A DNA stretch of 12,590 nt, from assembly GCA_020353135.1 (NCBI GenBank), contig CP070688.1, positions 1,636,409 through 1,648,998 of the forward strand. Direction: 5' to 3'. This document shows, piece by piece, positions 1 through 6,314 of this stretch; within the stretch, counting starts at the first letter, position 1, and every line of letters begins with the position of its first letter. The DNA comes from Chloroflexota bacterium (GTDB lineage: Bacteria; Chloroflexota; Anaerolineae; Promineifilales; Promineifilaceae). The position numbers were made by a program, and so were the translations under genes. The notes under the pieces were generated by a model. It was not told the DNA's origin. It saw nothing but the letters and a program-made list of their open reading frames with translations, and ran no database searches.

Positions 1-38
1 ACGGGAGCTGTACTAACAACCAGGCGTAACGGCATTGG

Positions 39-3000
39 TTAGGCAGGGCTTGAAGCTTCCACCTGTCTGGTGCTGGCATAAAGCCGGCTGAAACTCTTGT
101 TCTGAGCGACCCATAGACCGACGAGGCCTATCCGCATTTCGTATAGAGGGACGCCCTCGTCGCCAATTTCGCGCATGATTCCCCTTTCCACGAGACGATT
201 CAGCGCGCCAGTGACTTGGGCTGCTTGCAAGTTTATCCCATACCGCCTAAGTTCATCGACGAGGTCATCTGGCCTGAATGGTGAATCGAAGTCCATGAGG
301 CGGGAACTCGCAGCCAACAGCGCCCTTTCTGGATAGAGCGAGCGCTGCCAAATGTAGGCGAAATGGACTTCACCAAGCCGCAGCATCTCATCAAGTGCCG
401 CGTTGACATCACTAATAGTGATATAGCTGCTCTGGCGCTGATTTGCCTGGTTTACCAGGGTATAACAGACAAGTTGAAGGAAATACGGATGTCCGGCGGT
501 TACTCGCAGGATTTTGTCAACGGCTATGTCGTCGTAGACCAAGTTGGGCGACACGGGATCGCGGATTAGGCGCACAGCAGAATCGTAGTCCAGAAAGCCA
601 ACATGGCGATATAGGGCGCTATTAAAGAGTACAGACCAATAATCCGTACCCATTTCCTCCAGCCGGTGAGTTCCCGCAAATATGAAGCTGACACCCTCAG
701 CATGTTGCATAAGATGCCTGAGGTATGAGAACAAGGTCGGAGGTAAGATCTCTTCGCGAACCAAATCCTCAAAGGACTCGAATTCGTCAAATACCATTAC
801 GATGGTCGTTTCGGGGGGGAGTAGAGATCTTGCCTGCGGTAGGAACTCTCGCTCGAAGCGCCGGCCGGCATCCTGTTGCCAATAGGCAGCTTCAGGTATG
901 TCGAGCGCCAAGCCGCGTAAGGCCAGAGCATCTGCCAGCAACCATGCGAGGTCGTTAAACAACGACGGCAGGCCCGGTGACACTCCCAGAGACTGACAGT
1001 CAATGTATACGGGCAACAAATCCTCGGCTAGGTGACGATCCAAACGCAGTAAGGCAGAAGTTTTTCCTGTTCTACGTTGGCCGACAAGTATCAACACGTT
1101 CTTCTGCGAGAGACCCGCGGCATTCTCTTTTACAAAGCCAAACAGTTGCTCTCTACCGAAAAAGACCGCACTATTAGATCTTAGAGGCATGCCGGGTGAA
1201 TAGGGATTGACCACAGTTGAATACTCTCGCTCTCGCGGTAGAAGCTGAACCATGTCGGCGAAGGCGACGTGCTTATCCTCGCTATGCCGATCTTCGTAGT
1301 CGATATTAAATTCCACGCGGAACTGCTCAACGGCGGCCGGTTCTACAGCGAAGTACAGTTGCCGGCTACGGCCAGGCGACAGGTAAAGGATGTTCTGATT
1401 GCGCGTGACGATCGAGCAATTTTCGTCGGGGAGGAGCGTTACTTCAACATGTTCGGCCGGCGCCCGGCCGACGTTGCGTATCGATAAGGCCACAACAGTA
1501 CGTGGATCCGGAACCACGTTCTTGGTGAGGAGGTTGACCACGAGTTGTGCTCGACCATGCAATTCTTCTACCTCGGACCTGACGAGACCCAACCAACGGT
1601 CGGCAATGGCCTTGACGAGCGTATTCTCGATCTGAATCGGCCAATCCTTGGCCTGGACTTCAAGCTGCCTGAGTAATCCCAAGGCCTCGTTCAGGTTTAC
1701 TACGCGATCCTCTGCCAGGTCTACTCGTTCACTGTCCCTGATACTACCCAGGACGGCCAACAGACCTTCAAAGGCCCCGGACAGGAGCTGAGCCTGACTT
1801 CGTACAAGGATCAGGTGTTCAAGTACAGGGTACATGAGGGAGAGTTGTGTCAATGTGGGCGCGGTCAGCAACGAGTGGCCGCTGCTGTAAGTGATTCGCC
1901 ATTCATCTAGGAGTTGCCAATTCTGCTCAAGGCGATCCGCATCATCGAGCGCCCCGTTGATAACCGGCAAACCTGACTCTGGCCTGGCCGCGAGCAAGAA
2001 TAAGCCGTCAGCCAGACTAGCCAGAATCGACTCACCTTCGCGCCGGGCTCGATTCGCCAAGCTGAGCAAGAAATCGGGCGAGCCGCCGGTCCTATTATAT
2101 TCCTCCTCTAGTAACTTCAGGGTTGCCTCAGGCGTAACTTGTTGCCGCCGAAAGAATCGCCGGGCAACGATGTCTGGTGAACGTGCCTGCCGAACGTAGA
2201 TGACAGCGGCGACTGCGCCGGCCAGCCCCACGATCATGGCCACTATGATGCCGGGCAATGTCGAACCTGGCAGGATTGGCGGTGGGCCAGCGGCGGGCTG
2301 GACGATACCCTCGTGAGTCCCGTCATCGTAGGTGAAGCGATAATTCACTTCAGCAGCATCGTCAGGTGGATTTATGGCCCAAAATAGCGTGTCTCGGCCG
2401 CTTCTGGCAACCTTTTCACCCACCGGGAACCACTGGCCACTCTTGCCATCCTGCAACTCCAAGGAAACGCCGACGGGATCGTTCTCAACGTCGATCACCG
2501 ATACGGATATGCTATATTCATTCTGATTGACTTCGGTCACAGGATCGATCAACAGAGGTGGGCGATTCGCCTGCGATCGGAGAAGCTGGACGACGCCATT
2601 TTCCGTGACTGCAAGGAGTTCGGCCTGGAGATCTGGCGAGCGACGCAGAGCCGTAATGTGAAACACCTCGCTGCCTAGGTCCAGCTGCGCCCACTGTTCT
2701 GCGCTGTCGCCCGTAAGCAGTCGAACCTCGCCGTCTCGGTTGCCGAGGGCGATATCAGGTCGCACATCTCCGTCCAAATCGCCAAAATACACCGAAGTGA
2801 TGCGACCCGCGACGGGCAAACGTAGAAGCTCGTCGCCACCCAAGCCGATGCGAACCAACTCCGCGTCATCTGTGCCAACGAACAAAGAATTGGAAGCCAG
2901 GTAAGTTGTGACGGGCAGACCCTCAAGACGGTTCTGCCAAAGCTGATTGCCCTGAGCACTGAGACTGCGCACTGTCCCGTCATCAAGAGCGGCCAGCAGC

Positions 3001-4886
3001 ACCGGCACGAAGGCGCCGTCTTCCATAGCCAACTTCAAGTCGGCGACTTCCTCCAGGTAGCTCGCCACCCGGCTCACCTCGTTGCCCTTGTTATTCAGGC
3101 GAACGATCGTGTTGGCGCCAGTGGCGAGAACGATCTCGGGGCCACGAACGCTTTCGAGAGGAGTTAGATGATCAATGCTGGCGTTTAGAGATGCTCGCCA
3201 CAATTCCTCGCCGGAGAGCGAATAGGCTATGACGTGACCATCTGTCGTACCGACAACAAATTCGTCTGGATCACTTTGGTTCAAGTCAGCGACCAGGATG
3301 CTGGAAACGGTTGAGTCGACCGGAATCTGAACAAGGGTAGTTCCATCTGGCAACAGAATCGATATCCTTCCTAACGACGCTTGCAAACCGTCCTCGCCGG
3401 ATACAATTTGATTGTGAGCGACGAGGATCCTCCCATCAGAATTGAATCCGCCGGCGATGTGGTCGAGGGCAGCGATTACGCCGTCGAAAGTAGCAGTCCA
3501 GGCCGAAGCACCGTCACTCTCCAGAGCATGAATCGAACCGTCGTTGTTGCCGACAAGTATCTCGTGCTGACCGTCGTCGTCGATATCTTCAACTAGTATT
3601 GCTTCGGGCTTGGCGCCAAGCCGGTAGTCCCATGCCTCGAAGTATTGCCGCGCTCCGATACCGGGATCAAGCAACTCAAGGGTAGCAAAACCGGCGAGCA
3701 GAAGCTCGTTGCGACCGTCACGGTTTATGTCAACAACTCTGCTGATGTCCGTGTCACTGCGCGCAACGTATGAGGGTTCCAATCTGCGACCGTCGCCGTC
3801 CAGTAGGATGATCTCGGTCTGCCCGGATTCCGCGTCCGGTTGACCAAGTAACAGCGCAATATCGACCAGGGACTCCTGGGGCCTGGGATACGGCGCCACC
3901 GAAATGGCAGACGCCGGGCGGTCTGCGTTAGGGCTGAACGAGTGTGACCAAATACGCTGTCCTTCCGCGTCATAGGCGATGGCCGTACCCGCATCAGTGC
4001 CTATGATAAGGGCCGGTTGCTCATCAAGCACGGCGAAAGTGAGAGCGGTGACCAACCGGTTTGGCGTACGGTACGGCCAACGCCGGTCGCCCTCAGCAGT
4101 GTACAAGTAGACCCGGTCCAACGTGGTTGCCAACGCAATCTCCATCTCGCCACTTGGGTCAAAATCGGCCAGGGTCATTGCCGTAACCCGACCACTGTCG
4201 GAACGCTCCCAGCGCCTCTGTCCTTGCCAGTCCATCATAACAAGCTTGCTGAAGCCATCATCGGCGAAATAGCTATAGACGATCTCGTTCAATCCATCGC
4301 GATCTAGGTCGGCTACTGCCAAGTGCGGGGTAGCGTTCTGGGCAGGAAGATCGGTGAAGTCATACTCCCATACCAGAAAACCTTGACCGTTGAAACGCAG
4401 CAGAGATCCGTCGGCATGAGCGACCAAAATGTCTTCGGACATGGAATCGTCAGAGCTCAAAGGCAGCAGCGCAGACGGCCTAGCTCGCAGCGGCCGACGC
4501 CAGATCACCTGCCCTTCGCTATTGAGAAGTACTAGCCTGGCCTCTGTGGCGAGGACTATCTCATCCGCGGTTGGCTCTAGGCCATCCGAATTGAGGGTAG
4601 TCAGATGGACCACATCATTTTCGGCCTCAAAAGGAACAGACCAAGCCGCACGTCCGTTTGACTCGACGGCCATGATCAGGCGACCGTCGGCGACAACGAT
4701 GAACTCGTCGAGGCCATCGTTATCGACGTCCTCGATGACGATGTGCGTAAGCCGCCCTGGTGCATCATATCGCCAGTAAACCGCATCTGATGATTGCGCC
4801 AACAGTGGGTTTACAGCAAAGAGAACGCCTAAAGGCAATAACAGCAGGAGCGGCAGCCGGTGCAGTTTGAACAGGGGCATGGCCAC
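39..4886 (-). CDS. Membrane-spanning beta-propeller (PQQ/FG-GAP-like) receptor with cytosolic AAA/STAND-like ATPase and winged helix
   Basis: No named family member is recognised, but the parts are clear. Residues 1-30 are a signal peptide (LPLLLLLPLG core, LLAQ cleavage region). Residues 31-770 are repeats about 45 residues apart ending in G-x-x-x-W (W82, W129, W173, W226, W270, W313, W463, W563, W650, W732), typical of PQQ-like propeller blades. They are interleaved with FG-GAP/VCBS-type calcium loops (DVDNDG at 53, DLDRDG at 193, DINRDG at 386, DIDDDG at 434, DLDGD at 703). An Ig-like segment (775-865) precedes one membrane span (877-898), followed by arginines (R899, R902, R909, R910, R913, R914), so the C-terminal half is inside. 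Then come a helical region (905-1105), a CARDB-like beta domain (1110-1215), and an ATPase with Walker A GQRRTGKT (1269-1276) and Walker B VMVFDEFE (1363-1370). A winged helix spans about 1505-1590. The start codon is GTG at 4886, or ATG at 4880, which gives an equally good signal peptide; neither has a Shine-Dalgarno site. The gene sits 10 nt after the related ATPase gene, so coupled translation is likely. A ligand-sensing role is inferred. Confidence 0.93.
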   Translation of the reverse strand: MAMPLFKLHRLPLLLLLPLGVLFAVNPLLAQSSDAVYWRYDAPGRLTHIVIEDVDNDGLDEFIVVADGRLIMAVESNGRAAWSVPFEAENDVVHLTTLNSDGLEPTADEIVLATEARLVLLNSEGQVIWRRPLRARPSALLPLSSDDSMSEDILVAHADGSLLRFNGQGFLVWEYDFTDLPAQNATPHLAVADLDRDGLNEIVYSYFADDGFSKLVMMDWQGQRRWERSDSGRVTAMTLADFDPSGEMEIALATTLDRVYLYTAEGDRRWPYRTPNRLVTALTFAVLDEQPALIIGTDAGTAIAYDAEGQRIWSHSFSPNADRPASAISVAPYPRPQESLVDIALLLGQPDAESGQTEIILLDGDGRRLEPSYVARSDTDISRVVDINRDGRNELLLAGFATLELLDPGIGARQYFEAWDYRLGAKPEAILVEDIDDDGQHEILVGNNDGSIHALESDGASAWTATFDGVIAALDHIAGGFNSDGRILVAHNQIVSGEDGLQASLGRISILLPDGTTLVQIPVDSTVSSILVADLNQSDPDEFVVGTTDGHVIAYSLSGEELWRASLNASIDHLTPLESVRGPEIVLATGANTIVRLNNKGNEVSRVASYLEEVADLKLAMEDGAFVPVLLAALDDGTVRSLSAQGNQLWQNRLEGLPVTTYLASNSLFVGTDDAELVRIGLGGDELLRLPVAGRITSVYFGDLDGDVRPDIALGNRDGEVRLLTGDSAEQWAQLDLGSEVFHITALRRSPDLQAELLAVTENGVVQLLRSQANRPPLLIDPVTEVNQNEYSISVSVIDVENDPVGVSLELQDGKSGQWFPVGEKVARSGRDTLFWAINPPDDAAEVNYRFTYDDGTHEGIVQPAAGPPPILPGSTLPGIIVAMIVGLAGAVAAVIYVRQARSPDIVARRFFRRQQVTPEATLKLLEEEYNRTGGSPDFLLSLANRARREGESILASLADGLFLLAARPESGLPVINGALDDADRLEQNWQLLDEWRITYSSGHSLLTAPTLTQLSLMYPVLEHLILVRSQAQLLSGAFEGLLAVLGSIRDSERVDLAEDRVVNLNEALGLLRQLEVQAKDWPIQIENTLVKAIADRWLGLVRSEVEELHGRAQLVVNLLTKNVVPDPRTVVALSIRNVGRAPAEHVEVTLLPDENCSIVTRNQNILYLSPGRSRQLYFAVEPAAVEQFRVEFNIDYEDRHSEDKHVAFADMVQLLPREREYSTVVNPYSPGMPLRSNSAVFFGREQLFGFVKENAAGLSQKNVLILVGQRRTGKTSALLRLDRHLAEDLLPVYIDCQSLGVSPGLPSLFNDLAWLLADALALRGLALDIPEAAYWQQDAGRRFEREFLPQARSLLPPETTIVMVFDEFESFEDLVREEILPPTLFSYLRHLMQHAEGVSFIFAGTHRLEEMGTDYWSVLFNSALYRHVGFLDYDSAVRLIRDPVSPNLVYDDIAVDKILRVTAGHPYFLQLVCYTLVNQANQRQSSYITISDVNAALDEMLRLGEVHFAYIWQRSLYPERALLAASSRLMDFDSPFRPDDLVDELRRYGINLQAAQVTGALNRLVERGIMREIGDEGVPLYEMRIGLVGLWVAQNKSFSRLYASTRQVEASSPA

Positions 4887-4896
4887 TAGTACTGGA

Positions 4897-6213
4897 CTAG
4901 GCGCCTGGCTCGCGCATCGCGTAGCCTACGCCGCGCTCGCTCACGATCCAGGATCCAAAGGGTTCTATGGCCCGCCGAAGACGCTTTATCAGCGTCTTGA
5001 GACGATCCGGATCATCGACCAAGGCGTCACCCCAAACAGCGATTTCAAGTTGTGCGCTGGGGACAACCTGACCCGGCTGCTGAGTGAGTCGGGTCAAAAG
5101 ATCAAACTGGGATGCGGTCAGCGCTACTTCTTCCCCTTCGGCCTGGACCTGGTGCCTTTGGAGATCAATCACGAAAGGACCTGCCTGGATCAAGTCGTTG
5201 ACTGCCTGACGACGGACAAAGCGGCGCAAAAGGTCACTTGAGTATTGGTGATCACCATCGGCCCTGATGAGCAGACATTGCTGTTCTAAATGACGCATCG
5301 TTTCGATGGCCCCGTCCAAGATTGCCAGACCATACTGTTCCTCAGGGGTCAGAGTACGCCAGACGTACGTAAAATGGGATTCGGCTTCCACTTCAACAGG
5401 CGCATCAAGCCAACTTGAGATCGGCGTTGCAGGGTCAAACTGATCCGATGAAACTTCCTGGAAGGCATGATAGCCGGCAATATGTAGAAAGCACGGATGG
5501 TAGCCAGCCAGTTCAAAAATCCATGCTCGAAGATTAGGGGAGAATGTAACCCCGGTATCGCGTAGCCGACGCGCTATGAGCGAGCTGGCTTCGTCTTCCG
5601 TGAAGAGCCCCAACGATAGCGATACAAAAATGTTGAAAAATGGTGAACTCAAAATCTGTTCATCTGCGCTAATTGCAATAAGTGGGCGTTGGCTGGCTGT
5701 GAGGTAGGCCAAACCATATTTGGTTGTCAGCCCGCGCAACCTAGCGAAAAAATAGGGTGTCAACCGCGAATTCGCAGCCAGCAGTTCGAATTCGTCGAAC
5801 AGAACAACCACCGAAACGTTAGCCCTATAGACAGTGTTGAGAACCCGGTCGAGCGCCCGATAAGTTCCTGGCCTCCGAACGTCCTCGAGTTTTAACGGCG
5901 TCGATAATGCGGCATCTGTGATGCTGGTCAGAAGCGCCTCATAGACTTCTTCTGGCGGCGAGCCACCTAGCTCTTGACAATCTACCATTGCGAACAAAGC
6001 TCTGTCTTGGCCTAAATCATAGGCAGCGCGCGTGGACGGCCGGCTTAGGTGCAATAGCAGAGAGCTCTTGCCAATCCGGCGAGGCCCGACAATTGAGACG
6101 CTTTGCCCGTTACGACAGAGGCCAAGAATCTGGGCGATCTCGGCTTGGCGTCCATGGAACTCATCGGCTCTACGGATGGCGCCTCGATGAAAGAATGGAT
6201 TGTCGATGCTCAT
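4897..6213 (-). CDS. AAA/STAND-like ATPase with C-terminal OmpR-type winged-helix DNA-binding domain
   Basis: This is a soluble 438-residue protein with no signal peptide or membrane span. The N-terminal part has the FHGRQAEI box (19-26) that opens AAA_16-type ATPases, Walker A GPRRIGKS (43-50), the VDCQELGGSP segment (77-86), Walker B VVVLFDEFE (135-143) and a sensor-like strand LTASQR (171-176). Residues 347-434 are a Trans_reg_C/OmpR-type winged helix. Its landmarks are LTASQFDLL, the GQVV turn, VWGD, a recognition helix around KTLIKRLRRAIEP, and the final SERGVGY wing. No receiver domain is present, so activation probably comes from the ATPase rather than phosphorylation of an Asp. In SARP/AfsR-like regulators this DNA-binding domain is usually N-terminal; here it is C-terminal. 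The region AESHFTYVWRTL (277-288) matches VHFAYIWQRSL of the downstream membrane protein, showing the two ATPases are related. The ATG at 6213 is supported by AAGGG 10 nt upstream. Role inferred: ATP-dependent transcription regulator. Confidence 0.93.
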   Translation of the reverse strand: MSIDNPFFHRGAIRRADEFHGRQAEIAQILGLCRNGQSVSIVGPRRIGKSSLLLHLSRPSTRAAYDLGQDRALFAMVDCQELGGSPPEEVYEALLTSITDAALSTPLKLEDVRRPGTYRALDRVLNTVYRANVSVVVLFDEFELLAANSRLTPYFFARLRGLTTKYGLAYLTASQRPLIAISADEQILSSPFFNIFVSLSLGLFTEDEASSLIARRLRDTGVTFSPNLRAWIFELAGYHPCFLHIAGYHAFQEVSSDQFDPATPISSWLDAPVEVEAESHFTYVWRTLTPEEQYGLAILDGAIETMRHLEQQCLLIRADGDHQYSSDLLRRFVRRQAVNDLIQAGPFVIDLQRHQVQAEGEEVALTASQFDLLTRLTQQPGQVVPSAQLEIAVWGDALVDDPDRLKTLIKRLRRAIEPFGSWIVSERGVGYAMREPGA

Positions 6214-6223
6214 TGTTACGTTA

Positions 6224-6228
6224 CCCTT
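6224..6228 (-). promoter_or_regulatory. Ribosome binding site for the ATPase-winged helix gene
   Basis: AAGGG on the minus strand lies 10 nt before the ATG at 6213. It is the clearest Shine-Dalgarno-like site in the window and supports this start. The other four genes lack an obvious one. Confidence 0.55.
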
Positions 6229-6233
6229 ATGTA

Positions 6234-6239
6234 AGTATA
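6234..6239 (-). promoter_or_regulatory. Candidate -10 box for the ATPase-winged helix gene
   Basis: TATACT (minus strand) lies 20 nt before the ATG at 6213. This would give a short leader that carries the AAGGG site. The best -35 hexamer, GTGATG at an 18-nt spacing, matches TTGACA at only 3 of 6 positions, so the promoter may need an activator. The 15-bp palindrome at 6265-6279 lies just upstream of that -35 position. If real, the ATPase and membrane-protein genes can be transcribed separately from the helicase gene. Confidence 0.4.
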
Positions 6240-6264
6240 GCCGAAACGATCAGGAGCCATCACG

Positions 6265-6279
6265 GAAACAACTTGTTTC
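6265..6279. promoter_or_regulatory. Perfect 15-bp palindrome, candidate operator
   Basis: GAAACAA-C-TTGTTTC is an exact inverted repeat with 7-bp arms and a 1-bp centre. It lies in the 101-nt gap between the helicase stop and the start of the ATPase-winged helix gene. There is no T-run after it on either strand and the centre is too tight for a good RNA hairpin, so a protein-binding site is more likely than a terminator. Its place upstream of the candidate -10/-35 suits an activator or autoregulator. The winged-helix protein encoded just downstream is the obvious candidate binder. OmpR-family proteins more often bind direct repeats, which counts somewhat against this. Confidence 0.4.
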
Positions 6280-6314
6280 ACTGGATTGCCTAAGCTAGCC
6301 AGATGTTGCGATTC

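Noticed and set aside
13..42. Possible hairpin (AACCA / TGGTT plus flanking CTA/TAG) just past the stop of the membrane-protein gene
   Set aside because: The stem is only 5 bp of clean pairing with a long loop and no T-run, so I do not call a terminator.
4867..5241. A 124-codon plus-strand frame covering the junction of the two ATPase genes
   Set aside because: It is antisense to the conserved winged-helix coding sequence and encodes no recognisable domain; best explained as a chance frame.
6281..6302. CTGG...CCAG inverted arms right after the helicase stop
   Set aside because: Four-base arms around a long loop are expected by chance and there is no T-tract.
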